From CALREJ01 sp035547395 (lineage in GTDB: Bacteria; Patescibacteriota; Gracilibacteria; Peribacterales; Peribacteraceae): a DNA stretch of 64,000 bases. The notes under the pieces are model-generated. The model was given only the letters and a program-made list of their open reading frames with translations, was not told the DNA's origin and did not search any database. Below are positions 34,196 through 41,603 of this stretch, piece after piece; position 1 is the first letter of the stretch; the number at the start of each line of letters is the position of its first letter. The stretch lies in the NCBI GenBank assembly GCA_035547395.1, contig DASZVA010000008.1:62001-126000 (forward strand), given 5' to 3'. A program made the translations under genes and the position numbers.

Positions 34196-34235
34196 CGTCC
34201 CGCAGTGCGGGACTAGGCAGCTGAGCTAAGGCGGC
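34196..34235 (-). pseudogene. 5' fragment of a tRNA followed by a GTCCCGC hairpin
   Basis: GCCGCCT TAGCTCAGCTGCCTAG (34213-34235) is a tRNA acceptor and D-arm start, cut off by GTCCCGC AGT GCGGGAC. The same break point and hairpin occur in the split copy at 33998-34058. Its acceptor can pair 6 of 7 positions with the 3' half of that copy, so the two may be parts of one former gene. Confidence 0.6.
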
Positions 34236-34285
34236 TTACTGGCCCCGAAACTCTACAATTTCTAAGCGGAAATCCCAAGCGGAGA

Positions 34286-34314
34286 TTGCAAAAATGGCTT
34301 GAGAATGGCATAAT
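34286..34314 (+). promoter_or_regulatory. Promoter of rnpB
   Basis: TTGCAA (34286-34291), 17-bp spacer, CATAAT (34309-34314). The predicted start at about 34321 is 23 bp before the P1 strand of RNase P RNA. Confidence 0.65.
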
Positions 34315-34343
34315 AGAGATCCTGCCCTTTCGATGATCGCTGC

Positions 34344-34795
34344 GTCCCGCTTTGCGTGACGAATGGAAAAAGGAAAATGGAAAATGGAAAATTAGAAAGG
34401 ATATTCCTCATAATTTTCAATTCTCAATTTTCAATTCTCAATTCGCCCCGCTGAGCGGGGCGTAGAGGAACGTCCGGACACCGCCGAAACGCCATGCGGG
34501 TAACGCCCGTCGTCTCGCAACATATCTAAAATGCGGGACAGGACCAGTGCCACAGAGACGTATCTCCCATTACGGGAGGGTGAAACGCCCCGGAGCACCG
34601 GGGATCGTGTTCTTCACGTGAGAACATGATTGGTAAACTCATGGTGGTGCAAGGAGGAATTGGGCGTCTGGATCAAGCGATGGTTTCGTCGCTCCACATG
34701 CCCCTCCGCATTGAGGTGGTCGGGTAACCGCCATCCCAGAGAGATGATCATCACTCCGCAAGGAGCTACAGAATCCGGCGTACAGAGGGCGGGAC
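34344..34795 (+). ncRNA. rnpB: RNase P RNA, with a palindromic repeat inserted between P2 and P3
   Basis: Catalytic RNA that trims tRNA 5' ends. Conserved blocks are GAGGAACGTCCGGAC (34465-34479), the GGGTAACGCCC loop stem, CCAGTGCCACAGAGAC (about 34546), GAGGGTGAAACG, GGTAAACTC (34632) with GCAAGGAGG, and ACAGAATCCGG (34768-34778). The ends pair as P1: GTCCCGCTTT (34344-34353) with AGGGCGGGAC (34786-34795), 10 bp. P2 can form from TTGCGTGA and TCA(CTC)CGCAA. The AT-rich palindrome (34365-34443) lies between that strand and the CGCCCCGC/GCGGGGCG hairpin at the P3 position. A search model that skips the insert would place the 5' end near 34443. Confidence 0.9.
34365..34443. repeat. GAAAATTGAGAATTG-type inverted repeat inside rnpB
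   Basis: Left arm GGAAAAAGGAAAATGGAAAA then TGGAAAATTAGAAAGG, spacer ATATTCCT, right arm CATAATTTTCAATTCTCAAT with a further TTTCAATTCTC. Same family as the arms around the four-helix-bundle gene. Confidence 0.82.
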
Positions 34796-34799
34796 AAAG

Positions 34800-34821
34800 A
34801 AGAGGCTTCGGCCTCTTTTTT
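34800..34821 (+). terminator. Terminator of rnpB
   Basis: Stem AAGAGGC / GCCTCTT with a TTCG tetraloop and a run of Ts, 5 bases after the P1 3' strand. Confidence 0.88.
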
Positions 34822-34837
34822 GTCATGTAACGAGGTG

Positions 34838-34866
34838 TTGACATCGCTCGACATCCTGCCAGTATG
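34838..34866 (+). promoter_or_regulatory. Promoter candidate for the 147-aa gene
   Basis: A consensus TTGACA (34838-34843), 17-bp spacer, then a weak -10 AGTATG (34861-34866). The leader of about 105 bases includes the hairpin GAGAGGACA / TGTCCTCTC with a TGG loop (34934-34954), 25 bases before the start codon. Confidence 0.5.
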
Positions 34867-34978
34867 TCCCGCGATCTTTGAAAACGATGAAGGATCTTCT
34901 TCCTGCATAGCCTTCCACGGAAAGCGGTGCTGGGAGAGGACATGGTGTCCTCTCAAAATTCGTTGTAAGGAGACTCCG

Positions 34979-35422
34979 ATGAGTCAAAGCAGACCGTTTC
35001 ACTTTTGTTTCGATGCCACCGACCCCAAAGTCATCACTCGATTGTTCCGCTCGGTATTTCCGGCGGGCAACGAGCAAACACTGCGGGAATTCCTGGTGGC
35101 GCTCGGCAGCAAAGAGCCGTCCGAGCAAAAAATCCAGGCTGCGGCAAGCGCCCTGGGCCGAAGTTGCGGCGGCGACGTGATGTACGATCTCGAAGTACAA
35201 CACCATCGTTTCACCAGCAAAGCCGGGGGCTTGAAAAGGTGTTGCCTCCGCAGAGTTCCGAAGGCTGTTCGGGTAAGCATCGCCACCTGTACTGTCGGGG
35301 AATTGATGGCTCATCTTGCCGTGCTCGAGGAGGCTTTGCGTGACGAGGCTGCGCCCATCAGCGTCAACGAAGAACCGACGACGATCGCGGCCTACCGGCA
35401 ACAATTGTCCGTAGCGGCGTAA
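34979..35422 (+). CDS. Hypothetical protein, 147 aa
   Basis: I do not recognise the family. It is a soluble helical protein with Cys-rich short segments (RSCGG, RCCLRR). The start is set by AAGGAG six bases before ATG, one of the clearest Shine-Dalgarno sites here. It has its own TTGACA promoter, a 5' hairpin and a strong terminator, so it is expressed alone. A translational control element in the leader is possible but unproven. Confidence 0.6.
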   Translation: MSQSRPFHFCFDATDPKVITRLFRSVFPAGNEQTLREFLVALGSKEPSEQKIQAAASALGRSCGGDVMYDLEVQHHRFTSKAGGLKRCCLRRVPKAVRVSIATCTVGELMAHLAVLEEALRDEAAPISVNEEPTTIAAYRQQLSVAA

Positions 35423-35451
35423 TTTCCGAGGACATTCACTTCTCCTAACCT

Positions 35452-35488
35452 GGCCTGTGCGACAATTTTTGTCGTACGGGCCCCTTTT
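35452..35488. terminator. Bidirectional terminator between convergent genes
   Basis: A 14-bp stem, GGCCTGTGCGACAA / TTGTCGTACGGGCC with two G-U pairs, a 3-nt loop, then CCTTTT. It ends at the stop of the histidine kinase gene and probably serves both convergent genes. Confidence 0.8.
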
Positions 35489-37724
35489 ATGCTTTCTTCG
35501 TTCCGCGTTTCATCTTCAGCGGGAACGTCACCGTGAAGGTCGTTCCTTCATTTTCTTTGCTTTCGAATGCGATGGTGCCGCCGAGGCTCTCGACGATCGA
35601 CTTCGTGATGTAGAGGCCGAGTCCGTTGCCGTCGGTGTCCATCGCGCGCACATTCTTGGCGCGGAAGAAACGCTGGAAGACTCTCTGCTGTTCTTCCTTC
35701 GGAATGCCGAGCCCGTGATCCGTGACGGTGAAGACCGCTTTGCCGTTTTTCTCCCCGAGTCCGAGATCGATCGTCTTGCCCTTGGCCGAATATTTCACGG
35801 CGTTGCTGATCAGGTTCTGCAGGACGATCCTGAGCAGCGTCTCGTCGCTCTGCAGCATGATCTTGCCGTGCACGGATCCAAGCCTGCATGTCTGTCCCGC
35901 TTCCGCGGCGAGCGACTGGCAGTCCTGATTCATCTCGTGCAGGAGCTGAGATGCATCGATCTCTTTGACATCCATCTTGAGATTTTCCCCTTCGAGGCGC
36001 GACGCGTTGAGCAGCGCCGTGAGCAGCGCGAGCATGCGCTTGAGACCGTGATCGATTTCGTGCAGATAGGATTTCTGCGTGCTCGTCAGTGATTTTTGTT
36101 CTTCCTGGAACAGCTCCACGTACCAGCGGATGGCCGAGAGCGGCGTGCGCAGCTGGTGGGACGCGAGCGTGATGAATTCCGACTTGAGATAGTCGAGCCT
36201 GCGTTCCTCGGTGATGTCCTGCATCACGACGATCGCGCCGAACGATTCCTTGTCTTCGAGCAGCGGACTCACCGCCATGATGACCGGCACCATCGTGCCG
36301 TCATGGCGCATGATGCTCCAGTGGGCGTTTGCCGGCGAGCGCGTCTCACGGCTTTTTTCCAGACACTCGGCGAGCGGATGGGCGATCTTGAGAACCGATC
36401 CCTGATGCCCGCGCAGATCGATGATCGTGGTGCCCGTGGATCCGAGTGCGTCCTTTTCGGTGACCTGCAGCATGCGCTGCGCCGCCGGATTGATGCCCGT
36501 CACGAGCCCCTTGCGGTCGACCGTGACGACGCCCTGTTCGATGCCGTCGAGGATCGCGCGGTCAAGCGTGTACTGCTTTTTCAGATCCGCAGTGCGCGCT
36601 TCGATTTCATCCTCCTGATTCTTGTACACGTCGCGCAGACGCACGGCGAGATCGGTCATCACGCGATCGAGCACTTCGACTTCGTCGCCGGAATGCACGC
36701 TGCGCGAAAGCTGCCAGTGACCGGGCCGCAGAGATGCGACGCGCTTGGTAAGCACTCTGAGCGGCTGCGTGAGCTGATTGCTGAGCAGGTACGCCAGGAA
36801 GAATGCAAGCAGCACCAGAAGCACGCCGAGCATCGCGTGTGAGAATGCAAGCGACTGAATCTGACGCAACGCTTCACTGCGGTCCACCTGCACCGACATG
36901 CCCCAGCCCAGACTGCTGAGCGAACCGTACGCCGCAAGCACGTCCGTGCCGCGCTCATCCTGGGATCTTCCCATGCCGTCGTTGCCCTCGACGCCGAGCG
37001 TCAGCGGCAGTTTTTGCACGGCCGGATCCGACTCTTTCAGATACAGGACATACGACTGCGCGGGCGTGTCTGACGGATGAATCAGCACGAGCGAGCCGCT
37101 CTGCGTAAAGGCGAATTCCAGCGTCTCTGAATTGCCGATGGAGGAATCGAGCGCGAGGATCGGTTCCAAAAAAGAGACAGCGTCGTAGCGCAGCGTGACG
37201 TAGCCGATTTTCTGCGCATGATCGTTCCACACGGGCGTGAACACGTCGTACCACTTCCATGCGTCCTGTTCGATCACCGGACGATGAAAGGGGATCGCAT
37301 GCGCATCAGGAATGATGCCGCTCACGTCGCCGGCCTGCGAGAGCAATCTGCCTTGCGCGTCATAGATCGCGATGCCCGCAAGCGCGCGCTGTTCGCGCTG
37401 CTGCACGCCAAACAGACGCTGCGCGGCGGCGGCGTCGGCCGCGTCGCGCGTGAGCAGATTTTGGATATCCGAACTGGATGCGAGCAGCGCCGCACGTTCG
37501 TCTGCCGACTGAAGCGACTGCTCGACGCTGTTTTGCGTTGCCGACGCGACGGACGACAGCTGCGTGAGCACCGCGTGCTCGAGCATCGTGCGCGCGATCA
37601 CGAAGGACACCGTGGAGAGAATGACGATGATGAACGTCGCCATGATCACCGCCTGCATCGTGATGCGATGCAGGATCGACGTCCGTTGGACGAATGCCGG
37701 AGCGGATGTGTGTGTACGAGGCAT
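35487..37724 (-). CDS. Membrane sensor histidine kinase (Cache-like, HAMP, PAS, HisKA, HATPase)
   Basis: A 745-aa kinase. Membrane helices at about 25-45 and 290-315 enclose an outer sensor domain of about 240 residues of the double-Cache type. HAMP (about 315-370), a short coiled coil, PAS (about 385-500, GINPAAQRML), HisKA with the phospho-His in ASHQLRTPLSAIRW (about 523) and a HATPase with NAVKYS, DHGLGIP and GNGLGLYI follow. All catalytic boxes are present. It ends the pilus block, so a link to the CheY-like protein at 47729-48112 is plausible. A dyad lies right before its start. Confidence 0.92.
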   Translation of the reverse strand: MPRTHTSAPAFVQRTSILHRITMQAVIMATFIIVILSTVSFVIARTMLEHAVLTQLSSVASATQNSVEQSLQSADERAALLASSSDIQNLLTRDAADAAAAQRLFGVQQREQRALAGIAIYDAQGRLLSQAGDVSGIIPDAHAIPFHRPVIEQDAWKWYDVFTPVWNDHAQKIGYVTLRYDAVSFLEPILALDSSIGNSETLEFAFTQSGSLVLIHPSDTPAQSYVLYLKESDPAVQKLPLTLGVEGNDGMGRSQDERGTDVLAAYGSLSSLGWGMSVQVDRSEALRQIQSLAFSHAMLGVLLVLLAFFLAYLLSNQLTQPLRVLTKRVASLRPGHWQLSRSVHSGDEVEVLDRVMTDLAVRLRDVYKNQEDEIEARTADLKKQYTLDRAILDGIEQGVVTVDRKGLVTGINPAAQRMLQVTEKDALGSTGTTIIDLRGHQGSVLKIAHPLAECLEKSRETRSPANAHWSIMRHDGTMVPVIMAVSPLLEDKESFGAIVVMQDITEERRLDYLKSEFITLASHQLRTPLSAIRWYVELFQEEQKSLTSTQKSYLHEIDHGLKRMLALLTALLNASRLEGENLKMDVKEIDASQLLHEMNQDCQSLAAEAGQTCRLGSVHGKIMLQSDETLLRIVLQNLISNAVKYSAKGKTIDLGLGEKNGKAVFTVTDHGLGIPKEEQQRVFQRFFRAKNVRAMDTDGNGLGLYITKSIVESLGGTIAFESKENEGTTFTVTFPLKMKRGTKKA

Positions 37725-37744
37725 AGTGAGTGCCTTATCTCACT
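37725..37744 (-). promoter_or_regulatory. AGTGAG/CTCACT dyad before the histidine kinase start
   Basis: AGTGAG (37725-37730) and CTCACT (37739-37744), 8 bases apart, touch the start codon. It could be an operator or a short 5' hairpin. Confidence 0.35.
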
Positions 37745-37821
37745 ATTTTAGCATAAATAAGCCATTTTAGCCACTTTTAAAACCCGCCGGACGTCTGCAA
37801 AAACCCGTGCAAAAGGCCGGT

Positions 37822-38268
37822 TTAACGGGTTGCAGTGATGGGGAGCGTCTGTTCGTTCAGGGGTGCCGAAACCGTCAGGCGGCCGTCGGCGTCATGCGCG
37901 ATGAAGTATTCCGTCCCTGTCCCGTTTGCCGGCGCATGCGGATCCACCGGCATGGCGGCGATGTAGCTTCCCGTGAGCACGTCGAGATTCACGCCGCCGT
38001 TGCAGGAAGCAGCGTCCGTGACGCAGATTTCCTTGGGCAGCGTCCCCGAGGGAATGCCCGGCGGCAGCACTCCCTGATGATCGATCGCGTATTGATAGAC
38101 CGCATTGAGAATGGCGTTCACGTCGGACTGCCTCTTGGCATCGCGCGCTTGCGCGAGCTGGCGGTTCGGATTGATCGCCACAATCACGATCGCCGCAAGC
38201 ACGCCGATGATGCCGATCACCAGCAGCAATTCCATCAAGGTAAATCCTTTCATCCGTCTATGCTGCAT
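37822..38268 (-). CDS. Type IV pilin-like protein
   Basis: A 148-aa prepilin. The class III leader MKGFTLMELLLVIGII gives cleavage after Gly, with Glu at position 5 of the mature protein, and a long hydrophobic helix follows. The C-terminal domain has two Cys likely in a disulfide loop (ICVTDAASCNGG). It is a paralogue of the next pilin upstream (both have NAVYQYAIDH and LTGSY). I start at 38268; 38283 and 38253 are also possible. Confidence 0.9.
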   Translation of the reverse strand: MQHRRMKGFTLMELLLVIGIIGVLAAIVIVAINPNRQLAQARDAKRQSDVNAILNAVYQYAIDHQGVLPPGIPSGTLPKEICVTDAASCNGGVNLDVLTGSYIAAMPVDPHAPANGTGTEYFIAHDADGRLTVSAPLNEQTLPITATR

Positions 38269-38310
38269 CGGAGAGCGCGCCATTGGCGCACATCGTATCC
38301 AAGGTATTGC

Positions 38311-38338
38311 ACAAAACAAAGCCCCCTTGCGGGGGCTT
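38311..38338 (-). terminator. Terminator after the 155-aa pilin gene
   Basis: On the minus strand, AAGCCCCC GCAA GGGGGCTT is followed by TGTTTTGT. It lies 28 bp past the pilin stop and separates the two pilin genes. Confidence 0.82.
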
Positions 38339-38365
38339 CGCTTGCTCATGAGTGATGTCAGATGA

Positions 38366-38833
38366 TTAGCGGGTCACGCTGATCGTCGTGGTCTGCTCCG
38401 CGTTGGGGGCCGAGACCGTGATGCGTCCGTTGGCATCCTGGACGATGAAGTAGTTCGTACCCGTGGCCGTCGCCGTGATGAGCGGATCCTTCGGCACCTT
38501 CACGAGGTAGGAACCGGTGAGGACGCTGAGGTCGACGCCGGTGATACCGGTCGTGCAACCCGTGCCCGTCAGATCGCTCTGGCAGATGATCTTGGCGGTT
38601 CCCGTCGGAATGCCGGACGGAAGGTTGCCGTTGTGATCGATCGCGTACTGATACACCGCGTTCAGGATGGTGTTCACATCCGAACGGCGCTGCGCGTCGC
38701 GGGCGTCGCCGAGCTGCTTGGTCGGGTTGATCGCCACGATCACGATGGATGCCAAGATGGCAATGATTCCGATCACGAGCAGGAGTTCAATGAGCGTGAA
38801 CCCTTTTCGGTATCGATGAGCGGAAAAACTCAT
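38366..38833 (-). CDS. Type IV pilin-like protein (probable major pilin)
   Basis: A 155-aa prepilin starting MSFSAHRYRKGFTLIELLLV, with the usual Gly/Phe cleavage site and Glu5. The C-terminal domain is alike to that of the 37822 pilin, with a Cys pair (IICQSDLTGTGC). Its own strong terminator suggests separate, possibly high, expression, so I take it as the major subunit; this is inference. Confidence 0.92.
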   Translation of the reverse strand: MSFSAHRYRKGFTLIELLLVIGIIAILASIVIVAINPTKQLGDARDAQRRSDVNTILNAVYQYAIDHNGNLPSGIPTGTAKIICQSDLTGTGCTTGITGVDLSVLTGSYLVKVPKDPLITATATGTNYFIVQDANGRITVSAPNAEQTTTISVTR

Positions 38834-39004
38834 AAAAAAAGAGGGGAGAAAATGAAGGGTGGACAGCGGTCTGTCCGGATCTAAAGCGGAAGTCATTATA
38901 ACAATTCCGCGCGCATGAAACGGTTTTTGCCTTGACGCATGCGGCAGACGCTCCCGCCATATACACACGAGCGCATGTTGGCGACTTGCTGTCACTTCTT
39001 TCGC

Positions 39005-39649
39005 TCACTGAGCGCACGTGAGTTGCGTGCTCGCGGAGTAACACGTGCCCGACTGGCAGACCTGCCAGTTGTAGGTATCCGTCGGACTGCAGTAGGGATC
39101 CGCGCAACCGCAGCTAGCTCCCACCGGCTCATCGGCAGGAAGCAGCTGCACGGTTGTCTCGAAATATTGCGTGTAGTAGTGCGGCTGTTGCAGACGCGTG
39201 GTGCGCGAGATGGTGAAACCGATATGCACGCTCTGGTGCGTCGTCGATGTCGACGTATTTTTCGCGACGAAATCGGTGAGCGCCACCTGACTCGACGTGA
39301 CGTTCTGCTGCGTCGTTCCTTCAATAATGACAAGCGAGCCGCTGCTGAACCCGATGATGGTCGGATTCGTGCTGCCGGACGCCGTCTGCAGCACGAGCAC
39401 GGAACCGGTTTCCCCGGGCAACGGACTGATGACGCGTTCGGCATTCCCGATGCGCAGAACGGAGTTGTTGAGCGCCTGCGCGCCGTTTTGTTCGACCACC
39501 GAGATCGTCTGTTGCAGCAGCCTGTCTTCGGACGCGGAGAAGAGCAGAGGCAGAATGGATCCCACGATGATCGCGAGAATCGCGATGAAAATCAAAAGCT
39601 CAATGAGCGACATGCCGCTGTGCCGGCTATGGAGCAGGCGGGTCTTCAT
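39005..39649 (-). CDS. Pseudopilin (minor pilin), 214 aa
   Basis: Leader MKTRLLHSRHSGMSLIELLIFIAIL with cleavage after Gly. A beta-rich C-terminal domain ends in a Cys-rich region (SCGCADPYCSP, QVCQSGTCY). The ATG overlaps the stop of the preceding gene as ATGA, so the two are translationally coupled. It resembles a PilW/GspJ-type minor subunit in position and size. Confidence 0.85.
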   Translation of the reverse strand: MKTRLLHSRHSGMSLIELLIFIAILAIIVGSILPLLFSASEDRLLQQTISVVEQNGAQALNNSVLRIGNAERVISPLPGETGSVLVLQTASGSTNPTIIGFSSGSLVIIEGTTQQNVTSSQVALTDFVAKNTSTSTTHQSVHIGFTISRTTRLQQPHYYTQYFETTVQLLPADEPVGASCGCADPYCSPTDTYNWQVCQSGTCYSASTQLTCAQ

Positions 39650-40062
39650 GGACAAAGGGAGAAGTCGGCGACATTTTGCCATGAAGAGAACGTGATGGAC
39701 GGGAACACATGCACGATCGCCATCTCCATGCGTTCCACGGTCAACCCGTTCGCACCCTCCACGCACACGGTGCGGTTTTCATTGCCGTTGCCGCCGATGT
39801 ACTTCACCGTGCAGCTGCCGCGGGCAAGCTGGAACGTTTCGTCTCCGCCGTACGACGGATCCTTTCGCAAAGCGAGGAGAGCACGCTCGGCGCAGGTGTG
39901 CGCGTTCTCCAGGGCTTGGTGCGACTGCACGGCAAGCAATCCGTTCTGTTCCGCGGCCCACCCGAGCAGCAGCAGCGAGAGCGTCGTCGTGGCGGCGATC
40001 GCGCCGATCACCAGCACGCTCACCAGGAAGATGTAGCCGGAATGGGCGGATCGAATCGTCAT
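39646..40062 (-). CDS. PilX-like minor pilus protein, 138 aa
   Basis: Short N-terminus MTIRSAHSGYIFLVSVLVIG followed by a long membrane helix; the Glu5 of classical pilins is missing, as in PilX/GspK-type proteins. The body has the family-like AERALLALRKDPSYGG. The ATG overlaps the upstream stop as ATGA, and its own stop overlaps the next gene's ATG in the same way. Confidence 0.75.
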   Translation of the reverse strand: MTIRSAHSGYIFLVSVLVIGAIAATTTLSLLLLGWAAEQNGLLAVQSHQALENAHTCAERALLALRKDPSYGGDETFQLARGSCTVKYIGGNGNENRTVCVEGANGLTVERMEMAIVHVFPSITFSSWQNVADFSLCP

Positions 40063-41510
40063 GGACAAGAGGTGCCTCCGGTACCGGGCTGGAAAATGAG
40101 CACGGCATTATCGGTCATGAGATAGATGCGATCGCTAACCGGATCGTATGCGACGCTGCGGCCTTTTCCGTACGACGAGTCGTACGAGTACAGCTGCGGG
40201 AGACTGCTTTTGTTCCGCATGTCGACGACCTGAAAAGCTTTGTGTCCTGTCGCCGCACCGACGAAGGCATAGCAGTGATTCGGATCCATCGCGAGTCCGA
40301 GTACAGATCCGGAGGCGTTGTAATACCATGGTCCGGGCGGCGGCGTCGGCACGCCGTTTGATGCATCGCTGATGTCGAACATCACCATATTCTGCGATCC
40401 CGTTTGCAGCGTTCCCAGCAGTGCGGACGTTCCTGATACCGCAATCGCCGACGCGTCGTACGTACCCGACAGGTTATAGCCGCCTGCGATCGAGATGCTT
40501 CCGGAGGACATCGCGTTCACGACGCGCAGTTCATCCGCATCCAGCGACGTGGCGATGTATGCAGCGGTACCCGAGAGCGCGACGGCGTTGTAATTATCGG
40601 TATCGTCGATCGTTCCCATGAGCGTGAGCGCGCCGCTGTCAGTGGCGTCAAAGGAATAGAGCTGATGCTGACCGGATCCCGGCGTCGTGGCGGCGACGTA
40701 CAGATCGTTGCGGCCGAAACCCAGTTCTTTGCCGAGCGCGCTGCCGGGCAGATTGTAGCTGGCAAGCAGCACCGGCGACTGCGGCGCATCGATCGAGTAC
40801 AGCTTCAATTCGGCATTGGGATCCGCCGTCATCACATACAAGCGTCTGCCATGAATGACCGCATCCGTCGCGCCGTAGCCGATGGAAAAACTGCTGTCGA
40901 CACGGGCGGGGGAGGCGGGATTGCTGATATCGAGAAGATACAGTCCGTTTGATGCATCGGTCGTGACATACGCGGTGTCGCCGCTCACCGCGATGCGGTT
41001 GAATCCCACGGCGGTCCCGGCGTTGTACGTTCCCTCGATGCTCGGACTCGCCCAATTGCCGACGGCGGTTTTAGTCTGCCAGTCGGTGAGTTCCGTGACG
41101 AGCGTCGCGGTTCCCGCGCGGTTGTATCCGTGCTTCCAGTAGGTCGAACCGGTCATGGTCATCCAATCGGATGACAGCGAACTGATGGAAACGCTCGTGA
41201 CGTAACCGCCGCTCTCGACGACGCTCGACCCGCTGAACGCCCAGATGTTGCCGCCGTTGATCCACACGCCGTGCATGCCGCTTGTGACAGATGAAAAGCT
41301 GCCGTCCCGAATGGAACGGACCGCTTCGAGCGCCTGTTCGGTCAGATACGAGCCGCGCGTGCGGTCGCCCGCGATGACTGTGCTTTCCTGCCCGTAAATG
41401 ATGGTGATGGCGAGCGCCGAGAGGAAGATTGCAAAAATGGCAATACCAAGCAGCGCTTCCAGGAGCAGAAAACCCGGACGACTTCCCGTATGCGGAACAT
41501 CGGACATCAT
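40059..41510 (-). CDS. Pseudopilin fused to an LVIVD-type beta-propeller
   Basis: A 483-aa protein. The N-terminus is a prepilin-like segment (RPGFLLLEALLGIAIFAIFLSAL, cleavage after Gly, Glu5 present) followed by about 130 residues of PilV-like sequence. Then come seven or so LVIVD-like repeats (YVTTDASNGLYLLDIS, LYVMTADPNAELKLYSID, AYIATSLDADELRVV, AFQVVDM) that should form a beta-propeller. A pilus tip adhesin is a natural inference. It is the first of three overlapped minor-pilin genes. Confidence 0.85.
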   Translation of the reverse strand: MMSDVPHTGSRPGFLLLEALLGIAIFAIFLSALAITIIYGQESTVIAGDRTRGSYLTEQALEAVRSIRDGSFSSVTSGMHGVWINGGNIWAFSGSSVVESGGYVTSVSISSLSSDWMTMTGSTYWKHGYNRAGTATLVTELTDWQTKTAVGNWASPSIEGTYNAGTAVGFNRIAVSGDTAYVTTDASNGLYLLDISNPASPARVDSSFSIGYGATDAVIHGRRLYVMTADPNAELKLYSIDAPQSPVLLASYNLPGSALGKELGFGRNDLYVAATTPGSGQHQLYSFDATDSGALTLMGTIDDTDNYNAVALSGTAAYIATSLDADELRVVNAMSSGSISIAGGYNLSGTYDASAIAVSGTSALLGTLQTGSQNMVMFDISDASNGVPTPPPGPWYYNASGSVLGLAMDPNHCYAFVGAATGHKAFQVVDMRNKSSLPQLYSYDSSYGKGRSVAYDPVSDRIYLMTDNAVLIFQPGTGGTSCP

Positions 41511-41603
41511 ACGGAAGGGGATGGTAGCAGATAGTGATGCATCGTGCGCAGACAGTTCACGATCATCACTTCCGACTACAAGCTACCAACTATCAACTGG
41601 CAA

